Shown here: one piece after another, positions 23,608 to 35,116 of the stretch
How the letters are laid out: each line of letters begins with the position of its first letter
Position numbering within the stretch: the first letter of the stretch is position 1
Source of the DNA: Sipunculus nudus
Lineage: Eukaryota > Annelida > Sipuncula > Golfingiida > Sipunculidae
DNA length: 64,000 bases
Assembly: GCA_026874595.1 (NCBI GenBank)
Contig: CM049316.1
Span: forward strand, 1,366,001 to 1,430,000
Direction of reading: 5' to 3'
Notes under the pieces: generated by a model
Databases searched by the model: none
What the model saw: the letters and a program-made list of their open reading frames with translations, nothing else
What the model was told of the DNA's origin: nothing
Made by a program: the position numbers and the translations under genes

Positions 23608-24034
23608 TTCATAACATATTATTAAGTAGATAATGCTTAGCCATATAAAATATCTCAGAAGTGCTTGTTATTTACCGTTTTCTTGTATTTATGATCATGG
23701 ATGTTGATTGGCGATTCATACTAAAGAGCAGTCTTATCAGGTTCAGTAATACTCCGTGGCGACCGTAAAAGTCATAAGATTCAGATCTGTTTGATTTATA
23801 GGAGCCCTGACTCGCTGAGTTCCTACATGTAAGTGACTAATTTCTCTTTTAAACAACAGGTATAATGGGAAGGCCCTGCTGGATGAAGATTTACTTCGTT
23901 CTTTAGGACAGACAGACTTCACCAAGTACCGCTGTGATCCTGACCAGGAACCTCCGAGGATCATGCCCAGGGTGTTTCCTGATCTGAGGGTGGCTGAGGA
24001 GGATGCTCCTGTATTACCTGACCCAAAACTGTAA
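18719..24034 (+). CDS. Short-chain dehydrogenase/reductase, HSDL2-like SDR domain
   Basis: Four coding exons: 18719-19167, 19374-19462, 19820-19961 and 23860-24034 (855 nt, 284 residues). All three introns are GT-AG and the phases agree. The acceptor at 18700 implies an upstream 5' UTR exon. The Rossmann motif VVGASRGIG is at residues 7-15 (G9-x3-G13-x-G15), NAG at 93-95, structural Asn117 in DVNVRG, and catalytic Tyr158/Lys162 in YSVSK. The run AAKT...LPGTIYGVAEEI and DTPLKRFDLM point to the SDR domain of HSDL2-type proteins. These are predicted NAD(P)-dependent oxidoreductases, peroxisomal or mitochondrial in vertebrates; substrate is not predictable here. Unlike HSDL2 it has no C-terminal SCP2 domain. 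The position expected for the catalytic serine reads Ala144 (VAPP). The last residues, PDPKL, and the stop are encoded by the first unit of the 29-bp minisatellite. Intron 3 (3.9 kb) is packed with repeats. Confidence 0.9.
20057..20122. repeat. (TATG)n-(TA)n microsatellite
   Basis: Compound tract in intron 3 of the dehydrogenase gene: five or six TATG repeats grading into a TA run. Confidence 0.9.
20290..21660 (+). repeat. Family B copy, head missing, in SDR intron 3
   Basis: Non-coding modules such as 'tttgttcaaatggttccag' and 'gttggtcac..gag' match 33000-33540 and 34330-34500. It contains GGTGGCGCCACC at 21108-21119 and ends with the family B tail at 21633-21660: GGGTTCGCATTAGGCC, then TGTAGGCCTTGTT. 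The head motif is absent, so this copy is 5'-truncated. Same strand as the gene, fully intronic. Confidence 0.75.
21695..22914. repeat. Tandem segmental duplication, about 600 bp
   Basis: 21695-22292 and 22293-22914 are near-identical direct copies, starting with 'tattatgcaatatatattac' and 'acattacattac' and covering one end of the pogo-like element. They differ mainly in TA-run length. The junction falls in a TA tract, which suggests slippage or unequal exchange between TA runs. Confidence 0.9.
21850..22292 (+). mobile_element. Truncated pogo-like MITE (duplicate)
   Basis: Begins CAGTAGAACGCCTG directly after a TA run and matches the left 440 bp of the complete element at 22473-23542. It ends at the duplication junction without a right terminus. 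Confidence 0.8.
22473..23542 (+). mobile_element. pogo/Tigger-like non-autonomous DNA transposon
   Basis: 1070 bp with inverted termini CAGTAGAACGCCTG at the left and CAGGCGTTCTACTG at the right, both directly flanked by TA inside TA microsatellites, as expected for TA-targeting Tc1/mariner elements. The subterminal parts repeat GGCCGT-type words. No transposase frame. CAGTAGAAC termini are typical of the pogo/Tigger branch; that assignment comes from termini only. Confidence 0.85.
23543..23602. repeat. (TA)n microsatellite
   Basis: TA run immediately after the right end of the pogo-like element, ending in CACACA. Confidence 0.9.
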
Positions 24035-27000
24035 CAGAATACAGTCCTGACCCAAAGCTGTAACAGAATACAGTCCTGACCCAAGGCTGTAACAGAATAC
24101 AGTCCTGACCCAAAACTGTAACAGAATACAGTCCTGACCCAAAGCTGTAACAGAATACAGTCCTGACCCAAAACTGTAACAGAATACAGTCCTGACCCAA
24201 AACTGTAACAGAATACAGTCCTGTCCCAAAGCTGTAACAGAATACAGTCCTGACCCAAAGCTGTAACAGAATACAGTCCTGTCCCAAAGCTGTAACAGAA
24301 TACAGTCCTGTCCCAAAGCTGTAACAGAATACAGTCCTGACCCAAAGCTGTAACAGAATACAGTCCTGTCCCAAAGCTGTAACAGAATACAGTCCTGACC
24401 CAAGGCTGTAACAGAATACAGTCCTGTCCCAAAGCTGTAACAGAATACAGTCCTGTCCCAAAGCTGTAACAGAATACAGTCCTGTCCCAAAGCTGTAACA
24501 GAATACAGTCCTGTCCCAAAGCTGTAACAGAATACAGTCCTGTCCCAAGGCTGTAACAGAATACAGTCCTGTCACAAGGCTGTAACAGAATACAGTCCTG
24601 ACCCAAAGCTGTAACAGTTCTGATCCAAAGCTGTAACAGAACACAGACCTGACCCAAAGCTGTAACAGAATACAGTCCTGTCCCAAGGCTGTAACAGAAT
24701 ACAGTCCTGTCCCAAAGCTGTAACAGAATACAGTCCTGTCCCAAAGCTGTAACAGAATACAGTCCTGTCCCAAGGCTGTAACAGAATACAGTCCTGTCCC
24801 AAGGCTGTAACAGAATACAGTCCTGACCCTCAGCTGTAACAGTCCTGATCCTTAGCTGTAACAGAACACAGTCCTGACCTAAAGCTGTAACAGTCCTGAT
24901 CCAAAGCTGCAACAGAACACAGTCCTGACCCAAAGCTGTAACAGAATACAGTCCTGACCCTCAGCTGTAACAGTCCTGATCCAAAGCTGTAACAGAACAC
25001 AGTCCTGACCCAAAGCTGTAACTGAATACAGTCCTGTCCCAAGGCTGTAACAGAATACAGTCCTGTCCCAAAGCTGTAACAGAATACAGTCCTGACCCAA
25101 AGCTGTAACAGAATACAGTCCTGTCCCAAAGCTGTAACAGAATACAGTCCTGACCCAAAGCTGTAACAGAATACAGTCCTGACCCAAAGCTGTAACAGAA
25201 TACAGTCCTGACCCAAAGCTGTAACAGAATACAGTCCTGACCCAAAGCTGTAACAGAATACAGTCCTGACCCAAAGCTGTAACAGAATACAGTCCTGACC
25301 CAAAGCTGTAACAGAATACAGTCCTGACCCAAAGCTGTAACAGAATACAGTCCTGTCCCAAAGCTGTAACAGAATACAGTCCTGCCCCAAAGCTGTAACA
25401 GAATACAGTCCTGTCCCAAAGCTGTAACAGAATACAGTCCTGACCCAAAGCTGTAACAGAATACAGTTCTGACCCAAAGCTGTAACAGAATACAGTCCTG
25501 TCCCAAGGCTGTAACAGAATACAGTCCTGACCCTCAGCTGTAACAGTCCTGATCCAAAGCTGTAACAGAACAGAAGCGGATCCAGGGGAGTGGTTCAGAG
25601 GGTCCGGAACCCCCTCCCAGCCTTTTCATCCACTGCAAGCTTTTTTAAGGATTTCAGACAACATTTTGTGGCCTGGAACCCCCGTTTTCCGGACCTGGAT
25701 ATCTTTTTTCATGTTTTTCATTATTCCTCCTTGGTTGGACCCCCTCCCTTTCCTAAATTCTCGATCCGCCCCTGCAGAATACAATACTACTCAAAGCTGT
25801 ATCAGATTACAGTCCTGGCTCAAAGCTGTAACAGAATACATTCTTGACCTAAAGTTGAAACAGTCCTGATCCAAAGCTGTACAGAATACAGTCCTGACCA
25901 AAAGTTGTAACAGAATTCAGTCCTGGCCAACAGCTGTAAAAAAATAGTCCTGACCCAAAGCTGTAACAGAATACATTCCTGGCCCACAGCTTTAACAGAA
26001 TACAGTCCTGAATCAAAGCTTTAACAGAATAGTTCTGACCAAAAGCTGTAACAGGATAAGTCCTGATTCAAAGCTGTAACAGAATAGTCCTGACCCAAAG
26101 CTGTAACAGAAAACAGTCCTGACCAAAAGCTGTAACCGACTAAAATCCTGACCCAAAGCTGTAATAGAATACAGTCCTGACCCAAAGCTGAAACAGAATA
26201 CAAAAGACTGAAGGCTGTTACAGAATAGTCCTAAGCCGAAGCTGAAACAATACTGTCCTGACGCAAAGCTGTAACCGGATAAAATCCTGACCAAAAGCTG
26301 TAACAGAATAGTCCTGACCCAAAGCTGTAACAGAATACAGTCCTGACCAAAAGCTGTAAATGAATAGTCCTGACTCAATGTTGTAACAATAGTCCTGACC
26401 CAAAGCTGTAACTGGATAAAGTCCTGACCCAAAAATGTAACAGAATAGTCCTGACCCAAAGCTGTAACAGAATACAGTCCTGACCAAAAGCTGTAAATGA
26501 ATAGTCCTGACCAAATGTTATAACAGAATTCAAGGACTGAAGGCTGTAACAGAATAGTCCTCAGCCAAAACCTAAACAGAATGCTGTCCTGACCAAAAGC
26601 TGTAACAGGATAGTCCTGACCCACAGCTGTAACAGAATACAGTCCTGACCAAAAGTTGTAACAGATTACAAGGACTGAGGGCTATAACAGAATAGCCCTG
26701 ACCAAAAGCTGTAAATGAATAGTCCTGACTCAATGTTGTAACAATAGTCCTGACCCAAAGCTGTAACTGGATAAAGTCCTGACCCAAAGCTGTAACAGAA
26801 TAGTCCTGACCCAAAGCGGTAACAGAATACAGTTCTGACCAAAAGCTGTAAATGAATAGTCCTGACCCAATGTTATAACAGAATACAAGGACTGAAGGCT
26901 GTAACAGAATAGTCCTCAGCCAAAACTTAAACAGAATGCTGTCCTGACCAAAAGCTGTAACAGGATAGTCCTGACCCACAGCTGTAACAGAATACAGTCC

Positions 27001-27300
27001 TGACCAAAAGTTGTAACAGATTACAAGGACTGAGGGCTATAACAGAATAGCCCTGACCTAAAGCTGTAACAGAGTGGTCCTGACCCAAAGCTGTAACAGA
27101 ATACAGTCCTGACCCAGAGCTGTAAGAGAATTGAAGGTCTCAAGGATGCAACAGAATGATCCTAAGCCAAAGCTGTAACAGTATACTGTCCTGACCTAAA
27201 GATGTAACAGAATTCACTTCTGACCCAAAGCTGTAACAGAAGACAATGACTGAAGGCTGTTAAAGAACACAGTCCTTACCAAAAGCTGTAATAGAATACA
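24017..27300. repeat. 29-bp minisatellite (SDR stop codon and 3' region)
   Basis: The unit is CCTGACCCAAAGCTG followed by TAACAGAATACAGT. The first unit begins inside the last coding exon and supplies the terminal codons CCT GAC CCA AAA CTG TAA. 24017-25570 is homogeneous (about 53 units, some shortened to 20 bp). 25775-27300 is degenerate, with units of 24-29 bp. A MITE splits the array at 25571-25774. Because 29 is not a multiple of three, minus-strand frames read the unit in all three phases and repeat every 87 bp; these frames are not genes. The array probably forms part of the 3' UTR or downstream region. Confidence 0.95.
25571..25774. mobile_element. 204-bp MITE nested in the 29-bp array
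   Basis: Begins CAGAAGCGGATCCAGGGG and ends GATCCGCCCCTG, giving imperfect inverted termini CAGRRGCGGATC. A CAGAA duplication flanks it at 25566-25570 and 25775-25779. Array units resume on both sides. Termini of this kind are common in hAT-like MITEs, but the visible duplication is only 5 bp, so the superfamily is uncertain. Confidence 0.7.
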
Positions 27301-27305
27301 AGGAC

Positions 27306-27753
27306 TAGAGCCCGGAGCGGTGTTAGTAGAGCCTAAGCCGTGTTTTGTGGCTTGACACGGCTTGCAAAAACGTCGGCTGGCTTAAACTGACCTTAAAGCC
27401 TATTCATTTGACAGTACCCGTTTTATTTTAACAAGTTATCTATATTACGTGTGACCCTTATATTTTGAGAGGTGTCAGGCTTGACCCTGTAATTTAATGC
27501 GCTCAAATTTGTCAGTCAGAACATAAAATTAACAAAACCAAATATGTCGGAGTCTGTATATATATGTTTCAGGCATTGTTAATTTTAAAAGATTTATCTT
27601 TTGTATTGTTTTTTTCTCAAACCAAACTTGAGCTGCACAAAGTCGGCTCACTTCAGCTAAATGAAATATTGGTGGCGCCTCCTGATAAACTCGACTCGGC
27701 TCGATCTTGGCACGGCTGGCGGCAGCGCAAAATGGCGGCGGCGCCGGGCTCTA
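27306..27753. mobile_element. hAT-like MITE, 448 bp
   Basis: Inverted termini TAGAGCCCGG / CCGGGCTCTA with an 8-bp flanking duplication, ACAAGGAC at 27298-27305 and ACAAGGAA at 27754-27761, one mismatch. An 8-bp duplication and a TAG start fit hAT. The right part is GC-rich. Another array fragment follows at about 27770-27810, so the element inserted into the distal 29-bp array. No transposase. Confidence 0.8.
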
Positions 27754-27761
27754 ACAAGGAA

Positions 27762-28901
27762 TCAAGGCTGGAGCAGAATACAGTCCTGACCAAGACTGTA
27801 ACAGGATACCAGACGCAATGCTGTACAATGTATAGGATACTAGTCACTTGTTATAGGACTCTTTAAGCTGTGACTTAGACAAGTCTTGTAATACAAGACT
27901 GAATGTTTGAAATGAGACCAGATGCATATATATGTTAACATGTAGACCTGTGATACCAGATTCTGAGTCAAATAAGAGTTGTGAATCTGGTGTTACAAAA
28001 TCTAAAGAATGTCACGGCTTACAATACAGATCAGTAGTTAGTACTCCATCATTGCTTCATCTATTTTTTTAAACTGACATTCTCCTGTGGTACCTCCTGT
28101 GGTCGTATAATAAGTATATTAAAATATATAATAGCTTCTGGTCATCTATAGAGATCTTTAGACTTTGATCTCACAAGGATTAGGTATTGTCAAATGTCCT
28201 CGAAAAATTAAACACAATAGGCAAAAAAAGGTACAGTTCTCAGGCAGAGCGGATGTCAGTTTTAACCCTCATCAGAAGATTTTATCTTGATTTTCTAAAG
28301 AAACTTACAAATTTTGAGCTTTAGCCGCTCGAACATTTCTTTCAAGAAGATATAATAATTCGATTTTGATAAGATTTCCTTTGGTGTATATATATGTAGT
28401 GCTTTTACCTGTTTAGCAAAACAATTATGTTATAATCATTCTTTTCCCTGATCATATGACATTTTTATCAAAACAAACACAAAAAGATAAAAAAAAAAAA
28501 ACCAAAAAAAAAAAACCAACCTCCCGCATTGATTTTTGAGAACCAAACCTTTTTTGAGCCTTTAATTTTTTTTGGGCCATTAATTTTTTGGGCCTTTAAT
28601 TATTTTGATTTTTGCTCAGAGGCTTATGATTTTCTAGCTTGATGGGATGGGGGTTAGAATAAGGAAAGCATTGTAAATCGATCAGATAAAGTGCAAGTTA
28701 TAATATACATGTATATATAATTTCGAGGGAAGAATGAGAATCTGGGAGGTTCCAGAATCTTCCCGGGCAAAATGAGAATTCCCGTTCTTCCCGTGAAAAA
28801 CTATAATTATCCCACTACTGTCTCTTATGATATTCATTTGAATTGTATAATACACATCCTTTGGTATATTAAAAAAAATCTGTTTTGGTCTGCATGTTCA
28901 T
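27762..28901. other. Array remnant and unassigned intergenic sequence
   Basis: Residual 29-bp units to about 27830, then AT-rich sequence. 28710-28800 (words like 'gggaagaatgagaatc') has an inverted relative at 52560-52650, indicating a small dispersed repeat. No gene seen. Confidence 0.5.
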
Positions 28902-29299
28902 ACGGAGCCCGGGAGACGACATGGTAAAAAATATTTATTAATTCATGCGCACGAATTACTAATCCGTGCGCACGAATTACTAATCCGTGCGCACGAATTA
29001 CTAATTCGTGACCACGAATTACTAATCCGTGCGCACGAAATACTAGGTGTAAAAAATATATTTCCAAGGTGGAAAAAAATATTTATTAATTGTGCGCGAA
29101 TTACTAATTCGTGGCCACGAATTAGTGACCAATGAGAACAGCTCTCTTATGTTGCTGGCTCAATGCTCATTGGCTACTAATTCGTGCGCACGAGTTATTA
29201 GCCAATGAGAAGCAAGCACAGATCGACTCAGTCTAGGCACAGGCTGGCAGTTTAAGCGGGCACACACGGTAGTCAAAATGAAGCCCAGCGCCTTCCGAC

Positions 29300-30360
29300 A
29301 GTTCCGTGACTTCCTACCTTGGAAAATTCGGAACTCTGTATATTGAAAATAGGAAGGGCTTTAAGCGATACTTAAAAAATATAAATATAAAACTCACAAA
29401 TCCAGCTGCTGTGCATAGTGGAAAATTTCTAAGGCTTTCTCTGGTAAAAAAAAAAACAAAAAAAAAAAACAACAACAACAACCTACCTTATCATCGTTCG
29501 GGCATAATGGGAACATTATAATAGACAAAGCCGATCAGGCTGAAATTTTTAACAGTTATTTTGCTTCACAAAGTAACTCCAGTTACAGTTCTCAATCGCC
29601 ATTTGACGGTAATGCTAAATTGCAAATTAAGCATAAATTAGGTGAAATGAACTTCACAGAACTTCTCATGTCATATTTGGGATTCGCTTTCCTGACAGGA
29701 ACACATAAACATGATATGTTTGAAAGCCAATAAGCGTTTGGATATTTTGAAAAAAATATAAATTCCAATTCTCTATGAAAGTTTTAGATCGTATGTATAA
29801 ATCATTAATACGTTTAGTACTGGAGTGTGGTGTTTTATATTAAACAATTGTTCTGTCAGACAGTCATATCAACGGAAAGCATGTTTAACATGTACTGGAG
29901 CGCTCTCGACTTCCAGCACTGGAGCTATGGTAAAAGAGCTATAATGGTCAAGTATAAAAATAAGAAGAGAGCTGGCTATACAATCTACATTTTATGAAAT
30001 GATTAACGGACTAGCTCCATATTATCTGCTAATATAATAACTCAAACTCTGTCTCATGCTCCGCCCTATACAGTCCGCGCAAATCGCATTTGCTAAAGAT
30101 ACTGAGGTTCAAACGGAAAGACTGTCGCTTTTCTTTCCTTCCAATTTTCTTTTCTTTCCTTTCAGTAGCCTGCAGACTTTGAAACAGTGTCATATTTTTA
30201 AGTCTACTTCAATCGTTTCCTTTAAGGAAAATGTTCGCGACTATCGAGAAATATACAGTTATTATTGCGACAATCATCGTCAACATGAAATTATCCATAC
30301 TCGGTTACGACTAGGTGCCAGTTAATTAAATCAATATCTATTTTCAATAGAAAAAACTGA
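29300..30360 (+). pseudogene. Decayed non-LTR retrotransposon RT, C-terminal half
   Basis: Peptide pieces in order, with frame changes between them: KADQAEIFNSYFASQ near 29530 (the start of LINE RT regions), KVLDRMYKSLIRLVLECG near 29780 (the thumb segment), INGLAPYYLL near 30000, and HEIIHTRLRLGAS then SLNQYLF near 30290-30340 (the C-terminal end of CR1/Jockey-type proteins). No YxDD box is readable and stops are frequent. Non-LTR reverse transcriptases nick and copy their RNA at the target; this copy is dead. Its position exactly between the inverted arms suggests capture by, or insertion into, the TIR element. Confidence 0.65.
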
Positions 30361-30482
30361 TGTTTTTAATCTAATTATTATGCTCGGTATAGACTGAGAC
30401 GTACGCCGACCAGTATTAATATATGTATAAGTATCAGTGTATGTGGAATGTCAATCTGTATTAACGTATATTATGTGTATAA

Positions 30483-30500
30483 TATATATATATATATATT

Positions 30501-30550
<50 letters not shown>
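30483..30550. repeat. (TA)n microsatellite
   Basis: TA run with one TATTTATA interruption, inside the TIR element between the LINE relic and the right arm. Confidence 0.9.
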
Positions 30551-30551
<1 letters not shown>

Positions 30552-30881
30552 TGTGTAAATATGTGCACTTTTCCAATCTGATCATCTAAATATACATATA
30601 TGCATTCATGTTAATTTTTCACTTTCTTTTAATTTATATATGCAAGAGAGCAGTTGCATTAGCCTTATCGGCTGCTTTGTTATCCTATTGAAATAAATAT
30701 TTTTCCACCTTGGAAATATATTTCTCACACCTGGTAATTCGTGCGCACGGAATAATAATTCGTGGCCACGAATTAGTAATTCGTGCGCACAGATTAGTAA
30801 TTCGTGCGCACGGATTAGTAATTCGTGCGAAAATTAATAAATATTTTTCACCATGTCGTCTCCCGGGCTCCGTATGTTCAT

Positions 30882-32150
30882 ACCCTACTTTACAACTTTC
30901 TTGTTTTCACTTTTAGAATCATAAAAAATACATCACTGACTATATTGAGAACCGAATATTATAAAAGCCCATTTCAGTCATCAGTTTAAAGTGATCATTA
31001 TGCTGACATAGTGATCCTCAGTATCTCGCTGCTCCATGAGCTCCATAATAATTTGTACTAAAATCTGAGGCTCAAAATGGGGGGGGGGGGGGGGGGAGGG
31101 GGTCGCCTATACACGGGGTAGTGTTAAGAAGTGTCAAAACATGGGCAAGGTGGAGAATAAATGCATAAAACAAAAGTCATAAAATTCATACCATCATTAA
31201 CTGTATTTTTATTATACATATTTTCCTCTATATCATGGATTCTCAGCGAAATATGAAAATCACCCAAATACATTTCCACAGGAACTATAATATTTGAAAT
31301 GCAATGTACCTGTTTAAAATAAAAACGATATGGGATATATTACTTTTGTCAATGGACGAAAACTGGGAAACCAATTGTCCTTTCATCTCTGGAAGGTTGG
31401 GGGGGGGGGGGGGGGGGGGGGAGAGGGGGGGCATGGCAAGAAGTGTTCATATTTCGCATGATTTCACATGAATCAGAATAAATGGTGTATTGATGATTCA
31501 AGCGATGATTTGTAGTTTCTGTACTAGCTAAAATATCAATGAATAAATATCAAAATAATTTTATGGACTTCACTTGAAGTTTTACTGTTAGGTCTACAGA
31601 TTTAACGGTTGTCTGAACAATTACTGCTTCTCTGTTCAGATGTTGAGCCTGGCTTTTATCATAACATATACATGGTTGTCTCATGAAATATTTAAAACAC
31701 CACAACTGTTACTTAAAGATGACAGAATATATCTCATCTTGCCCTCTAGACTGACTACTTTTCATAGATGCGGTATGTTGTTCATTTTGATCCAAACATA
31801 TTTGAAAACAACTGAAAATTGGCCTACTTGTTTCTCTGAATTTAATGTTTGAAATCTATATCAAAAGTACTTTCACCCTCTCCCATATGTTGAATACTCT
31901 TGTACAAGGTTTCACCCACAGAAAATACTGAACAACTTACAAAGGTAAAAGCTAAGTAATACGTACAATAATGAATAAGGAGGAAAATTTTCTTGACTTT
32001 GAAATTCTCCAATACAAATTATACAATTACAAATGCGGACTTGACCGAATGCAAGTATCTATAATGTGTAAGCTTATTAAAGCAGTTATTATATCTATGC
32101 AGCCTATGGGAAATTTGATCTGTGGCATGAGTTTTACTGATACTAAGTTA
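30882..32150. other. Intergenic sequence with two long G-runs
   Basis: AT-rich, no recognisable gene. Long G-runs at about 31079-31100 and 31389-31430 are potential quadruplex-forming tracts. Confidence 0.5.
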
Positions 32151-32711
32151 TCACACAGGATTCACTGCCACCGTGTTCATTTCCCCAGAACTCTGAGACC
32201 CTTGGACCGATCTTTCCAAAATCCAGTAGAATATTGGGTCACATGTAAAAATTTGGCTAACAAAGACTGGGGGCGCCACTTCCAATCCTATTCCTTCAGT
32301 ATGAATCTGGGTGTCTTTGTGATAACAGCCCATATCTCAGGAATGGCTCAATATATCAGAATGAAATTGTGCATGTACAAAGATCTTGAAATGCTCCACC
32401 TCATATTCGAGACTGGTAGGGTCACGTACAATTTTTTTTTTTGCGTGACATCCATCTATGCATTTGCAATCTGTTCGTCTTCGTGATTGGTTCAATGTAT
32501 TAGGCTTAAATTGTGCATGTCCATATGTCTTGGCTTCCTCAATCTCGTACTGAAGACTGGTGACACCATCTGCGTTGCGTACATCCGTGCGTTTGCTTTT
32601 GGTAGAAATTGCTCAAATCTCAAGAGTGGTTCAATGTTTTGGTCTGAAATTTGGCTTGTCCATCTATCCTGGAGTTTTCTTGTTGACGAGACAGGTGGCA
32701 CCACCTGCCTA
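32151..32711 (+). repeat. GGTGG-palindrome modular repeat (host of family B copy 1)
   Basis: Roughly 130-160-bp modules with 'caatgtattaggcttaaatt', 'gtgcatgtccatat' and 'gactggtg.caccatctgc', related to 36480-37400. The last module, GGTGGCACCACCTGCC at 32695-32710, is cut by the family B insertion and resumes at 36809. The 171-codon frame across 31971-32486 is a by-product of these modules. Confidence 0.6.
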
Positions 32712-35068
32712 TTTTTAGCGAACCTGTGAGCTTATGCAATGGTGTGGCGTCGTCCGTCGTCTTTCGTCCGTCGTCTGTACGTTAACCCATACTATCTTGA
32801 AAACGGCAAGAGTAAGCATCACGAAATTTTATGCAAAAAATTAGCCATCTAAAAAACTCTATCGGATTTTGCTTATTTTATGGCTAACTGCATTTTCTTA
32901 GATTTTATTGGGAAAAAGCTAAAAAAGCTTCAAACATCTTCTTCTCCAAAACTGTTCAAATTGTCCAGTATTTTACAGAAATGATTGCTGGAAATGTTTC
33001 TCAAGTTTGTTCGAATGGTTTAAGTTCAGTGATTTTTTGGCCGAGTTACAGGAAGTTAAACTTAGTCATCTGTCCAAAAAAGCATAGTAAAATTAAAATC
33101 TCAGAAACGGCTGGGGGTATCATCACCAAATTTTATGCCAATGTTGGTCACATGAGTCATATCTGAAATTGAGGTATTGGTGGTGCCACCTGCATCGGCC
33201 TTTTTGTACGGGGGTCATCAGTGTTCGTATAATACTGACGTCTACAAAAACTTCTTCTCTAAAAACAAATGGCCAAATTGTGTAATATTGCACAGAAATG
33301 ATCCTAAGGTAGTGTTTTCTGAAGTTTGTTCAAATGGTCTCTTTTCAGTGACTTTTTGCTGAGTTATGGGAAGTTGAATTTAGTCATATACCATAACATC
33401 CCATTTTAGCTAAGTGGCTACGAAGATCTTCTCAAAAACCACTGGGCCATATTCTTAAATCTCACACATTAATTATCCTTAGATGTTGATAATTCAAGTT
33501 TGTTTAAATGGTTTTGGTTCAGTGATTTTTGGCTGAGTTATGAGAAGCTTAAATTAGCCATTTTGCTGTATTTTCCCATATGAGTTATAAACCTTTAAAA
33601 CGTTTTTTGACTGACGCCACCGAGGCAAATTTGTTTAATATTTTACAAGAATAATCCCCTGAATAATTTTATAATAATTGTCTTTTATGGTTCCAAAGAA
33701 TGAATTTTGGCTGAATTATAAAGATTGAATTGATTCATTTTACCATATATGTAACCTGTGTGAAGCAAATACATCTAGCCTGTCACCTGTTTATCAACAT
33801 CCATTAGATCATGCCTCTAGACATTTAGATTTCAGGTTATCTATGGTTAATATTGAAAAGAATGTTTTTTAAAGCTTTTAAAAAATGTAGATTTGTGATT
33901 TTAGATTTTCCTCATGCCAGGCAATGTTTACAATCACAGGTATACAGCTCTCTGTGGGTATATAAAGACGGCTGCATGGATTATAAATAATAAGTATCCA
34001 TTCTCAACTTAATTCAAGATTTTGCCATCAGTGACATGTATCTGTATTATAATTTTGCATTCAATATGCATTTGTAGTAATTTTTAGCGAACCTGTGAGC
34101 TAATGCGATGGTGTGGTGGCGTCTGTATGTTAACCCATACTATTTTGAAAACGACTGGAGCTAGCATCATGAAATTTAATGCAAAAAATTAGCCATATGA
34201 AAAACTCGATCTGCATTTTATTAGATTTTATAGAGAAAAAGGTAAAAAACCTTTAAAAATCTTTTCTGAAACGGTAAAGCCAAATTGTGCAATATTTCAC
34301 AGAAATAATCTTTTATACCATCTCTCTCAAGTTTGTTTGAATGGTTCAAGTTCAGTGAATTTTGGCCGAGTTACAGGAAGTTGAACTTAGTCATCTGTCA
34401 AAAAAGCATATTAAAATGACAGTCTCAGAAACAGCCGGAGCTATCATCACCAAATTTAATACCAGTGTCGGTCATCATGAGTCATATATGAAATTCAGGT
34501 ATTGGTGGCGCCACCTGCATTGACCTTTTTTTGTACGGGGTCATTGGTCATCTGTACATTAACCCATAATTTCTCAGGAATGGCAGGAGCTACCATCCCC
34601 AGATTTTATGCAATTATCCACACATATCAAATGTTGTTGGATTAAGCTTATTTTTTTTTGCTATCTGCGTTTACTTAGATTTTATAGGGAAAAAACTGAA
34701 AAACCTTTTAAAAGTCTTCTTCTTGTAAACGGTCCAGCCAAATTGTTCAACATTTTGCAGAAATGATCCCAGGGGCAAGCCCTCTCAAGTTTGTTCAAAT
34801 GGTTTGCATTTGATGAATTTTAGTGGAGTTACATGAATTTAAACAGTCATTTGGCCAAGTAAGCATACTGATATAATAATCTCAGAAATGACAGAAGCTA
34901 GCATTACCAAGAATTGTGCAAATGTTGGTCACATGACTCATATTTGAAGTTGCAGATTTTGAAGTGCCACCTACATTGACCATTTTTTATGGGCAAAAAC
35001 CCAGTGGCGTCAATTTTTCTTCCAGGGTGGGGGGATGACTTTGTTTATATATAAACACATACATATAC

Positions 35069-35116
<48 letters not shown>

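Larger units (their letters stand above)
28902..30873. mobile_element. 2-kb TIR element with GTGCGCAC subterminal repeats
   Basis: Inverted arms of about 185 bp, 28902-29090 and 30686-30873, begin ACGGAGCCCGGGAGACGAC. The flanks carry a perfect 8-bp duplication, ATGTTCAT at 28894-28901 and 30874-30881. Each arm holds five or so tandem 21-bp units built on the palindrome CGTGCGCACG with ACTAAT spacers. More isolated units follow to about 29210. The body is a decayed LINE reverse transcriptase (see 29300-30360) and a (TA)n tract. An 8-bp duplication fits hAT or P, but the arms resemble foldback elements. No transposase is visible. Confidence 0.85.

Noticed and set aside
23743-25506. Long minus-strand frames with repeating 29-residue units
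   Set aside because: A 29-bp unit read in three phases gives an 87-bp peptide period. All three phases are equally open, which real coding sequence would not be.
31079-31430. Long G-runs as telomere-like or regulatory quadruplex sites
   Set aside because: Simple homopolymer runs without a repeating motif or gene nearby; noted but not supported as functional.
31971-32486. 171-codon frame
   Set aside because: Overlaps the dispersed palindrome-punctuated modules that are degenerate elsewhere; open by chance.
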